DNA from: Flavobacteriales bacterium
GTDB lineage: Bacteria > Bacteroidota > Bacteroidia > Flavobacteriales_F > PHOS-HE28
Length of the DNA stretch: 7,486 nt
Reading direction: 5' to 3'
Assembly (NCBI GenBank): GCA_024640205.1
Contig: JAHEFL010000067.1
Span: forward strand, 1 to 7,486
A program made the translations under genes and the position numbers. Below, piece by piece: positions 1 to 5,955 of this stretch. The notes under the pieces were generated by a model, which worked only from the letters and a program-made list of their open reading frames with translations, did not search any database and had not been told where the DNA came from. Every line of letters begins with the position of its first letter. The first letter of the stretch is position 1.

Positions 1-174
1 AACACATCCTGTCATGACCTGTGTACCTGTGTTCTTGATGCGCAGCACGGGCGTTAGTGAATCACCGCAGGGGAATCGCAGTCCCCGGTACGCCACGATG
101 GTGGCATCGTAGTCGCTCTGTGCCATCAACATGACCGGGGCAAAAAGGAGGGTAATAAGGAGCGCGTGCTTCAT
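1..174 (-). CDS. Secreted protein, N-terminal fragment (cut by window edge)
   Basis: Reading leftward from the ATG at 174-172 there is an open frame of 58 codons that runs off the window. The product starts with a typical signal peptide: MKHA, then a hydrophobic stretch (LLITLLFAPVMLMA) and a cleavage site around A-Q at residues 18-19. The mature part contains TPVLRIKNTGTQ (residues 41-52), the kind of 'comparable to a bare Ig-like strand with an N-G turn' seen at the start of CARDB-like domains in Bacteroidota secreted proteins. Only about 40 mature residues are visible, so the function cannot be named; a multidomain surface or T9SS-exported protein is one guess. A matching Bacteroidota promoter lies just upstream and gives a leader of about 15 bases, which supports both the start and transcription independent of the receptor gene upstream. 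Confidence 0.75.
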   Translation of the reverse strand, partial: MKHALLITLLFAPVMLMAQSDYDATIVAYRGLRFPCGDSLTPVLRIKNTGTQVMTGCV

Positions 175-195
175 GAGCGGGGATATGTTGAGCGG

Positions 196-226
196 CAAAC
201 CTAACCGGTCCGTGACAAGGTGACAA
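196..226 (-). promoter_or_regulatory. Bacteroidota-type promoter for the secreted protein gene
   Basis: On the minus strand TTG (226-224) is followed after 20 bp by TAGGTTTG (203-196), a full match to the Bacteroidota -7 consensus TAnnTTTG with its -33 TTG at normal spacing. Transcription would begin near 190, about 15 bases before the ATG at 174. The element lies between the receptor stop (249) and this start, so the downstream gene probably has its own promoter rather than depending on the riboswitch-controlled transcript. Confidence 0.65.
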
Positions 227-248
227 TAGAACATTAGTTAGTGGGCGA

Positions 249-2648
249 TCAGAACCGCACCACCGCTCCTGCGAGCACGTTCAGAGGCGCCTGCGGGTAC
301 AGCCCCACGAACTCCTGACGCTTACCGCTCTCCACGAAACTGTAGCTCCAGCCGTTGCTTTCGTACAGTTCATTGAACAGGTTGCGGACGGTCAGAATGA
401 GGTCAATTCGGGGAGATGAGGACAATGAGGACGATGAGGACAATTTGGTCAATGAAACGTTGAGACGGAGGTCGTTGACGAGATAGGCTTCCAGCTTGCA
501 TGCATCACTTCCGCTATTGTCCAGGTATTGTTCTCCCACATACTTGGTGACCAGGGTGAGGTCGGCCTTTCCGCGCTCGGCCCGGTTCCAGAAGGTGAAG
601 CCCAATTCGCTTCCAGCGATCCATTCCGGGCTGAAGGCGATCGGTGTGCCTGCATAGGTGACGGCGAGTTGTTCGCCTATATCCCAGTCATCCACGTATT
701 CCGTGAAATTCAGGATGCGGTTGCGGCTCCATGTCGCATTGCCTTTCCATAGCAGACGCTTGGTGATCTGCGCTGCCCAGTTGAACTCGATACCGGCACG
801 GTAGCTCTCCGCCACATTCATGCGCAGCGCGGCACCCACGTCATTCAATTCTCCGGTGAGCACGAGCTGATCCGTGTAGTCCATATAATAGCCGTTCACG
901 CCCAGCGCCACACGTCCGGTCCGCCGTTCATACCCCGCTTCGTAATCCACCAATTGTTCACTGGACGGTCGGCTTTCGGGTGTGGTCTCCGTGAAATCAT
1001 CCCGGTTCGGTTCACGATTCGCAACGCCCACGCTTGCATATGCCCGACCTCCTTCGTGCGCCCGATAGTCCACCCCCGCCTTGGGGTTGAAAAAGGTGAA
1101 GGCAGCGTTCTGCGTGATGTTATCAAGCTCATCGTCGAAGCCCAGGAAGTCGTATCCGACCTGGCGCACTTGTGCGTCTCCGAAGAGTTGGAGGCGATCA
1201 CTCACCGAATAGCTCAACTTGGTGAAGGCGTTCGCATCGGTCTTGCGCGCATCGTTCCCATAGTATCGATCGCCCGGGTCCGTGTCACCCGCATAGCGTG
1301 CCCAGATCACTTCGCCGAAGTGGTCCCCTCGGTAGTCGCTATAGCTAGCACCCACGATCAGTCTGTGTGCTCCGAAACCATGCGTGATCGAAGCGTTCAA
1401 ACCAAGCAGCGTATTGTCCAGCCAGCGCCGTTGCACCAGGTCTCCATTGGTGATGGTGTCCCCCCCGACCACCGGTTTACCGATACCATAATAAGCCAGG
1501 TCGGCATCCGCTTCGTAGCTCTCGAAGTATCCTGAACCATCCACCCGGAAGCCGGTGATGTTGAGCGTGGTGTTCGCGCCGAGCTGCTGGTCGAACAGCA
1601 ACTGATAGTGTGATTGTCCATAATCATCCACCTCATTGGGATAGGTGTATGGATTGAAGGTCCGGTTGGTGTCGATCACGTCGCGCGGTACACCGGCCCA
1701 CGCCTGGTAGGTCACCTCCTTGCCACCGAAAGTGATGAACCGGAGACTGCGTTTCTTCCCCACCCAGGCTCCTTGCAGGAAATAGCTTTTCAGATCCGCA
1801 CTGGCGCGATCGATGTATCCGTCACTTGAAATAGTGCTCGATCGACCATCCAGGCTGAGGCCGCTTTTCGAGAGTCCCGTCCCGAAGCGCGCATTGTATC
1901 GCTGGGTATCGTATGATCCACCAAAGGCGCTCACCTCACCGAAGGCATCCTGTTGCAAGGTGGTCGTGCGCATGTTGATGCTGGCCCCGAAAGCGCCCGG
2001 GCCATTGGTACTCGTACCCACGCCTCGCTGAAGTTGAACATCCTCCGTGCTGCTGGCGAGGTCCGGCATGTTCACCCAGAACACGGCCTGGCTTTCCGCA
2101 TCATTGATGGGCACGCCGTTCACCGTAACGTTGATCCGTGTGGGATCGGTGCCACGTACGCGAAGGCCTGTGTATCCGAATCCGGTTCCTGCGTCCGTGG
2201 TGGTGACCACGCTCGGCTGCAGATCCAGCAGGATGGGCAGGTCCACCCCGGTGTTGATGCGCTCCAACTCTTCACGCGTGATGGTGCTTTTTGCCACCGG
2301 TGCCCGTTCTCCCGCACGCACCGCCGTCACTTCCGCCTCGCGCATTAAGTAGGTTCTGGGGCGAAGTTGAATGGTAAAGGTGTTGGCCCCGGCCTTTAGG
2401 GCGAGCAGTGTATCCACCTGCTCATGACCGACATGGGAGATCCGCAACCGATGGCTCCCTGGCCGCAATCCTCCGATCCGATACGTACCCGTCAAGTCCG
2501 TTGTGGTTCCGAAAGCCTGGTCACCCAACAGGATGTTCACCCCGAAAAGGGCGTTACCGTCGCTACCCGTTACGGTGCCTTGCAACGTGGTTTGTGCCAT
2601 GGCCGTGACGCCTGATAGAGCGATGGTAATGGACAGTAACTTCTTCAT
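249..2648 (-). CDS. TonB-dependent outer-membrane receptor, probable thiamine/thiamine-phosphate importer
   Basis: A full-length (799 aa) TonB-dependent transporter of the outer membrane. Visible order: signal peptide (residues 1-19, cleavage after A-M-A-Q), a carboxypeptidase-regulatory-like beta domain (about 21-96, with GTVTGSDG and DLTGTYRIGGL), a TonB-box-like stretch (EAEVTAV, 104-110), a plug domain (about 115-230, with LRVRGTDPTRINVTVNGVP and the QRGVGTSTNG turn), then a 22-strand-type barrel ending in the aromatic C-terminus VVRF. Plug and barrel are intact. The TPP riboswitch in its leader suggests the cargo is thiamine or a thiamine phosphate, as known for riboswitch-controlled receptors of Bacteroidetes; the protein alone would not tell. 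The start is fixed by the signal peptide and by GGAGG three bases upstream of ATG. Odd feature: a serine-rich run (LSSSSSLSSS, residues 736-745) coded by a 9-base tandem repeat near the end of the barrel. A receptor for another ligand remains possible. Confidence 0.93.
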   Translation of the reverse strand: MKKLLSITIALSGVTAMAQTTLQGTVTGSDGNALFGVNILLGDQAFGTTTDLTGTYRIGGLRPGSHRLRISHVGHEQVDTLLALKAGANTFTIQLRPRTYLMREAEVTAVRAGERAPVAKSTITREELERINTGVDLPILLDLQPSVVTTTDAGTGFGYTGLRVRGTDPTRINVTVNGVPINDAESQAVFWVNMPDLASSTEDVQLQRGVGTSTNGPGAFGASINMRTTTLQQDAFGEVSAFGGSYDTQRYNARFGTGLSKSGLSLDGRSSTISSDGYIDRASADLKSYFLQGAWVGKKRSLRFITFGGKEVTYQAWAGVPRDVIDTNRTFNPYTYPNEVDDYGQSHYQLLFDQQLGANTTLNITGFRVDGSGYFESYEADADLAYYGIGKPVVGGDTITNGDLVQRRWLDNTLLGLNASITHGFGAHRLIVGASYSDYRGDHFGEVIWARYAGDTDPGDRYYGNDARKTDANAFTKLSYSVSDRLQLFGDAQVRQVGYDFLGFDDELDNITQNAAFTFFNPKAGVDYRAHEGGRAYASVGVANREPNRDDFTETTPESRPSSEQLVDYEAGYERRTGRVALGVNGYYMDYTDQLVLTGELNDVGAALRMNVAESYRAGIEFNWAAQITKRLLWKGNATWSRNRILNFTEYVDDWDIGEQLAVTYAGTPIAFSPEWIAGSELGFTFWNRAERGKADLTLVTKYVGEQYLDNSGSDACKLEAYLVNDLRLNVSLTKLSSSSSLSSSPRIDLILTVRNLFNELYESNGWSYSFVESGKRQEFVGLYPQAPLNVLAGAVVRF
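415..450 (-). repeat. 9-base coding tandem repeat in the receptor barrel
   Basis: On the plus strand the units gatgaggac (415-423), aatgaggac (424-432) and gatgaggac (433-441) follow one another, with a degenerate fourth (aatttggtc, 442-450). Read on the coding strand they give a three-residue period of (L/S)-S-S, making LSSSSSLSSS at residues 736-745. The unit length is a multiple of three, so gain or loss of units would keep the frame and only change loop length. The three good copies differ from each other at a single position. Confidence 0.75.
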
Positions 2649-2651
2649 GTT

Positions 2652-2680
2652 CCTCCGTGTTCTTCGTCATCCCACGGAGG
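2652..2680 (-). promoter_or_regulatory. Shine-Dalgarno-sequestering hairpin (likely riboswitch expression platform)
   Basis: In the minus-strand transcript CCTCCGTG (2680-2673) can pair perfectly with CACGGAGG (2659-2652), leaving a 13-base loop. The second arm holds GGAGG, the only Shine-Dalgarno-like sequence before the receptor ATG at 2648, with three bases between. No run of U follows the stem, so this looks like control of translation initiation rather than a terminator. It lies about 20 bases 3' of the TPP aptamer. The GGAGG-to-ATG spacing is short, and many Bacteroidota genes do not rely on Shine-Dalgarno pairing, so the mechanism is inference; the perfect 8-bp stem is directly visible. 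Confidence 0.65.
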
Positions 2681-2697
2681 CGCCCGGTGTTCGGACC

Positions 2698-2777
2698 GAT
2701 CTTCCTTGGCAGCATGACCTGCCCAGGTTCTGCGGGTATGTTCTCAGTCCGTTACACAAACGGACACCCCGGTGATG
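2698..2777 (-). promoter_or_regulatory. TPP riboswitch (THI element)
   Basis: The leader of the receptor gene, read on the minus strand, shows the conserved parts of the thiamine-pyrophosphate aptamer in order. These are CGGGGTG (2771-2765), a P3 hairpin (GTCCGTT pairing with AACGGAC, arms 2765-2759 and 2753-2747), CTGAGA (2747-2742), ACCCG (2737-2733, closing P2 with CGGG), GAACCTG (2730-2724), a P5 stem GGCAG/CTGCC (2723-2719 with 2712-2708) and the closing AAGGAAG (2707-2701). CCT (2727-2725) can pair with AGG (2706-2704) as P4. CTGAGA and the P4/P5 layout match the E. coli thiM aptamer closely. P1 is weak: I find only a three-base AUC/GAU pairing, so the outer limits are approximate. It should turn the receptor off when TPP is plentiful. 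Confidence 0.93.
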
Positions 2778-2783
2778 ACGACA

Positions 2784-2791
2784 CGAAGGTA
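2784..2791 (-). promoter_or_regulatory. Possible -7 element for the riboswitch-receptor transcript
   Basis: TACCTTCG on the minus strand (2791-2784) matches seven of eight positions of the Bacteroidota -7 consensus TAnnTTTG. It would start transcription near 2777, right at the 5' edge of the TPP aptamer, which is where a start is expected. No convincing -33 TTG is found at 17-23 bp upstream, a region inside the kinase 3' end. Read-through from the kinase gene is the alternative. Confidence 0.35.
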
Positions 2792-2816
2792 GGGATGCGA
2801 TCGGATGAGGAGATGA

Positions 2817-3329
2817 TCAGAAGATCCGGTGATCGATAGTTGCGACAGCATGATGCAGTCGTTCCTGCCTGTTCCCGTGCACGATCACGTAAGGTCGCTT
2901 TGACGCCTCCAATTCCGTTTGGTAAACAGCGAACAGTCGCTCACGATCATCCGGGTTCTCCCTCAAGGGATCGGGAGCCCATGGGATGTCCGGCCGACAG
3001 AGCAAAGCGTGTTGGTAAGGCAATGCGCTGGTCATTTCCTCCAGCCTGGGATCCACACGACCGAATTTCTCCCTGGCCCAGATCCGGATCACGAGCAGGT
3101 CGGTGTCACAGATAAGAATCGAAGGCTTTTGTTCGGCGCTCCGTTCCTCCGCTTCACGTTGACCTTCGGCTATGCGCACCAGATCCTCTTCCACATAAGG
3201 CCGACCCAGTCCTTCGAGGTATTCCCGCGCGAACTCCGGTACCCATGGAACACCATAATGCGCGGCCAATGCCTTGGCCAACGTCGTTTTTCCACTGCTT
3301 TCCGGACCGGTGATAGCGATGCGCAGCAT
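2817..3329 (-). CDS. NadR-like P-loop kinase (AAA_28 type), candidate vitamin kinase
   Basis: A 170-residue stand-alone relative of the C-terminal ribosylnicotinamide-kinase domain of NadR. Visible: Walker A loop GPESSGKTT (residues 8-16), PEFAREY (31-37, a conserved acidic/Arg segment of NadR kinases), a Walker-B-like strand ending in CDTD (ILICDTDLLV, 71-80), DIPWAPDPLRE (114-124, the counterpart of the NadR DIPW...R substrate/lid region) and the following DDRERL (127-132). No nucleotidyltransferase domain is attached, unlike full-length NadR. In the cytoplasm it would phosphorylate a nucleoside-like substrate with ATP and so trap it. Family knowledge points to nicotinamide riboside, but the adjacent TPP-riboswitch receptor and the nearby PnuC-type transporter make thiamine a serious candidate. 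ATG 3329 begins directly on the first beta strand (MLRIAITG), so the start is secure. It ends about 40 bases before the riboswitch. Confidence 0.9.
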   Translation of the reverse strand: MLRIAITGPESSGKTTLAKALAAHYGVPWVPEFAREYLEGLGRPYVEEDLVRIAEGQREAEERSAEQKPSILICDTDLLVIRIWAREKFGRVDPRLEEMTSALPYQHALLCRPDIPWAPDPLRENPDDRERLFAVYQTELEASKRPYVIVHGNRQERLHHAVATIDHRIF

Positions 3330-3339
3330 GTCCCTTGAT

Positions 3340-3347
3340 TAACTTTC
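3340..3347 (+). promoter_or_regulatory. Possible -7 element for the T9SS protein gene
   Basis: TAACTTTC (3340-3347) matches seven of eight positions of TAnnTTTG and would give a leader of about 65 bases to the preferred start at 3420. I see no TTG at standard spacing upstream, so this is only a candidate. Confidence 0.22.
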
Positions 3348-3364
3348 CATCACATGGCAGGCAG

Positions 3365-3372
3365 CAAATATG
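3365..3372 (-). promoter_or_regulatory. Possible -7 element for the NadR-like kinase gene
   Basis: CATATTTG on the minus strand (3372-3365) matches seven of eight positions of TAnnTTTG and would start transcription about 30 bases before the kinase ATG at 3329. No clear -33 TTG is seen. The 90-base spacer between the two divergent genes (3330-3419) must hold promoters for both. Confidence 0.28.
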
Positions 3373-3419
3373 CTCGCCTTGGCTTCTACATGATACGACG
3401 GACACTAATTCGAAACGCC

Positions 3420-5243
3420 ATGCAGCGAAACATTACCCTATCTCTGGTTCTCTATACGTCACTTTCCCTGACAGCACAGCTGGCTCCTCAGAGCAGCGCT
3501 CCGGTCGGCGAACACTTGCTGGAGGTGAACGCCCAATGGGCGGCTCAGGACCCAATAGCCCTGGCCAACAGCGAGGTGATCCATTTCAACAATGAGGCGG
3601 AACGGATACGGCATCATCTGGAGTTGGTACGTGAACGGCTTCTGGAGAGAACTCCCGAAGGTTTGAGCGCGGAGCAACTGCAAGCCCGTTTTGCATTGCT
3701 CGATGATCTGGGAGACTATGCCCAAGGTGAACAATTCCCTCGGAACCATGTTCTTCCCTACCGCAATCCGGTTTTCATCGACCCTTACGGAACCGCTTGC
3801 GCCGTGGGCCAATTGATGATCGAAAGTGGTAGTGCGGATCTGGCGCTAAGCATCCAGAACGAAATGAACCTGGCCTACGTGCTGGACATGGGCCGCAGCG
3901 ACGTTCTGGAATGGGCCACGACCAACGGCTTCACCGCGAACGAGCTGGCCTGGATCCAACCGGGCTATCCACCCAGCGTTCCTTGGATGCCTCTCGGCGA
4001 AGGGACCAATGGACCGGTGAAGGTCTTGTTGACCCTCGGTAGTGGCGACCTGCTGGTGGCAGGCGATTTCACCGAAGCAGGTGGGGAGGCCATGAATATG
4101 GTCGCCCTCTGGAATGGAGCGGACTATGTTCCGCTCGGTACCGGTATCCAAGGCCAGGTGAATTGTGCCACGGAATTTGCCGGATCCATCTACATCGGAG
4201 GCAATTCGATCAATGGTATTTCCGACCTGGCGGTATGGAATGGAACAACTTGGAGCCACAGCGTGGTCTTCGACGGAAAGTTCCCGAACATCAACGCCCT
4301 GCATGTACATGATGGCACACTATACGCTGCCGGGCAGGTGATGGGCTTTGCCGGGGTGGACGACATCGTGAAACGCAAGGTGGGTGATTATTGGGAAGAT
4401 GTAGGCAGCATCTTCAATGATGCTGTCCTGTCCCTCGGCACCCATAACGGGGATCTGGTCGCTGGCGGATCCTTTACCCAAATGGTCACGGTTACGGACC
4501 CCATCACAAATCACGTGGCACGCTTCGATGGAACGGATTGGCTGGAGCTGGGAGGCGGCCTGGACGCCACCGTGCGTTGCCTGCTCGAAGTGGATGGTGA
4601 ACTGTACGCAGGTGGCGATCTTTTCGCGAACGTGATCCCTACGTTCGGTCTGGCAAAAATGGAAAGTGGTGCCATGGAATGGACAAACCTGCTTCCGGAG
4701 CATGCCACATACATGTCCAGCGGCCCGGGCCCTTCCTATATCGCGTCACTCGTGGAAAGGGACGGAATGTTCTATTTCGGGGGACAGTTCGGCTTGGAGT
4801 TCCTGATGGTCTATGGGAACCATATCGGTTCATTCAACGGCCAGCCCGATGGTGTTGCGCCCATGGCATTACTGAACAATGAAGTGCATACGGTGGCGAT
4901 CGTGAACGACCGGCTCGTAATGGGCGGCGCGTTCGACCTGAGCTACCCGCACGTCGCAGTGGTGGATATTTCCACGGACATATCATCCCTACCGGACACT
5001 GACGGTAACCTCGTGACCTACCCGCAACCGGCGAACGATCGGTTGACCATCGAGACCCTGGGTATCGATCTTTCAAAGGCGGCCATCCGGGTGGTGGATG
5101 CGGAAGGCCGAGCCGTTCCCGTTCCGATCACCAGGCAGAGCGGAAAGGCGCTGCTCGATGTGCAGGGTCTCGCACCTGGCACGTACCTGGTAAGTATCGC
5201 GGTCGGGGACCAACTGCATTCCACGCGCTTCATCAAGGAGTAG
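3420..5243 (+). CDS. T9SS-exported propeller-like protein with CAVG-type N-terminal domain
   Basis: A 607-residue secreted protein of unknown function. Start chosen at ATG 3420 because a signal peptide begins there (MQRN, hydrophobic LSLVLYTSLSL, cleavage near T-A-Q, residue 20); ATGs at 3354 and 3390 in the same frame would bury it behind extra residues. Mature part: first a mainly helical region (about 50-183) with FIDPYGTACAVGQLM (119-133) and ending in WIQPGY (178-183). Then come propeller-like repeats with recurring WNG/FDG-x-x-W and G-x-LYxGG motifs (coding near 4111, 4237 and 4526), resembling kelch/delta-60-like secreted proteins. Last is a Por-type T9SS sorting tail (about 524-607, with YPQPANDRLTIE, LAPGTYLVSI and a basic end RFIKE). 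The tail predicts export across the outer membrane by the type IX system and attachment or release. It reads against all its neighbours and splits the vitamin-uptake genes; nothing ties it to their function. Confidence 0.88.
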   Translation: MQRNITLSLVLYTSLSLTAQLAPQSSAPVGEHLLEVNAQWAAQDPIALANSEVIHFNNEAERIRHHLELVRERLLERTPEGLSAEQLQARFALLDDLGDYAQGEQFPRNHVLPYRNPVFIDPYGTACAVGQLMIESGSADLALSIQNEMNLAYVLDMGRSDVLEWATTNGFTANELAWIQPGYPPSVPWMPLGEGTNGPVKVLLTLGSGDLLVAGDFTEAGGEAMNMVALWNGADYVPLGTGIQGQVNCATEFAGSIYIGGNSINGISDLAVWNGTTWSHSVVFDGKFPNINALHVHDGTLYAAGQVMGFAGVDDIVKRKVGDYWEDVGSIFNDAVLSLGTHNGDLVAGGSFTQMVTVTDPITNHVARFDGTDWLELGGGLDATVRCLLEVDGELYAGGDLFANVIPTFGLAKMESGAMEWTNLLPEHATYMSSGPGPSYIASLVERDGMFYFGGQFGLEFLMVYGNHIGSFNGQPDGVAPMALLNNEVHTVAIVNDRLVMGGAFDLSYPHVAVVDISTDISSLPDTDGNLVTYPQPANDRLTIETLGIDLSKAAIRVVDAEGRAVPVPITRQSGKALLDVQGLAPGTYLVSIAVGDQLHSTRFIKE

Positions 5244-5262
5244 GACACGAACGTAGGAGTGC

Positions 5263-5290
5263 GGCCGGGGTCATTCGCCTGATCCCGGCC
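5263..5290. terminator. Likely bidirectional terminator hairpin
   Basis: GGCCGGGGTCA (5263-5273) pairs with TGATCCCGGCC (5280-5290) to give an 11-bp stem with one G-T wobble and a six-base loop (ttcgcc). It lies 20 bases after the stop of the plus-strand T9SS gene and about 24 bases beyond the stop of the convergent PnuC gene, the expected place for a shared terminator. Neither side has a strong U-run (only gttccttcc on the plus side), so efficient intrinsic termination is uncertain. Confidence 0.6.
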
Positions 5291-5313
5291 GTGTCGTTCC
5301 TTCCCGTGAACCT

Positions 5314-5898
5314 TCAGGCTTTCACCAGAACATTGGGCTTCATCTCCCGGTTCCAACGCATAAGCGCCGCGACGGAAAGGACGACATAGATGGCGTAAAG
5401 TGCCACGTACCAGTACATCCCAAGCATCATGTAGAGGTAGATAGCGACCATATCCGCGAGGATCCAATACGCCCAATTCTCAAGGATCTTCCGGGCCAGC
5501 ATCCAGGTCGCCAACAGGCTAAAGGCCGTTGCGAAGCCGTCCAGACCAACCATCCGTGCATCAGGCAGCGACTTCATCAACAGCGCGATGCAGATGGTCA
5601 ATGCTGCACCACCCAACAGGATCCACCCATGGAAAGGAAGAGCACGACGCGTGATCGGCAGTTCTCCCGAACCATTGCGCCCCCAGGACCACCATCCGTA
5701 CACACCCATGACCACATAGAATGCACTGAGCCCCACCTGCGCATACACGCGCTGCTCCAAGAACAGCACGATCCCCAGGGCCGATGCCACGATCCCGAAG
5801 ATCCATCCCACCCGCTTCTCATACAGCATAAGAACGGTGTAGACCAGGTTGCCAAGCGCACCGATCGCTTCTAGTATGGACCAGGGATCCGCGTTCAT
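5314..5898 (-). CDS. PnuC-family vitamin transporter (possible PnuT thiamine transporter)
   Basis: A 194-residue inner-membrane protein with the size and sequence style of the PnuC family (facilitators that work with a cytoplasmic trapping kinase). Seen: an N-terminal segment LEAIGALGNLVYTVLMLYEKRVGW (broken here as LEAIGALG, then NLVYTVLML), FGIVASALGIVLF (34-46), the family hallmark YVVMGVYGWWSWG (61-73), several further hydrophobic helices (92-107, 121-138), NWAYWILADM (141-150) and a last helix with YAIYVVLSVAALMRW (168-182). Family members carry nicotinamide riboside (PnuC), thiamine (PnuT) or riboflavin (PnuX). The TPP-riboswitch receptor and NadR-like kinase 2 kb away favour thiamine; position behind ribF would also fit riboflavin. 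No riboswitch is visible in the 57 bases upstream. It probably belongs to the ribF-LRR transcript and ends at the shared hairpin. Confidence 0.87.
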   Translation of the reverse strand: MNADPWSILEAIGALGNLVYTVLMLYEKRVGWIFGIVASALGIVLFLEQRVYAQVGLSAFYVVMGVYGWWSWGRNGSGELPITRRALPFHGWILLGGAALTICIALLMKSLPDARMVGLDGFATAFSLLATWMLARKILENWAYWILADMVAIYLYMMLGMYWYVALYAIYVVLSVAALMRWNREMKPNVLVKA

Positions 5899-5955
5899 AA
5901 CAGGCGAGTTGAACGTTCAGGGATCAACATGCGCAGATGGGGATACCGATCCGCT

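Noticed and set aside
954..1535. 193-codon open frame on the plus strand inside the receptor gene
   Set aside because: It lies fully antisense to the conserved barrel coding sequence, has no recognisable motifs, and is explained as a by-product of the GC-rich codon use of the real gene.
2919..3338. 139-codon plus-strand open frame over the kinase gene
   Set aside because: Antisense to a gene with intact Walker A and NadR-type motifs; no independent support.
3354..3419. Upstream in-frame ATGs (3354, 3390) as start of the T9SS protein
   Set aside because: They would place 22 or 10 mostly polar and basic residues before the signal peptide that begins at 3420.
3846..4310. 154-codon minus-strand open frame within the T9SS protein gene
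   Set aside because: Antisense to a gene with clear signal peptide, repeats and sorting tail; its translation is low-complexity and family-less.
5899..5955. Second riboswitch (TPP or FMN) in front of the PnuC-family gene
   Set aside because: The 57-base gap has none of the conserved aptamer blocks; only a short palindrome TGAACGTTCA (5910-5919) is seen, too small to call an operator.
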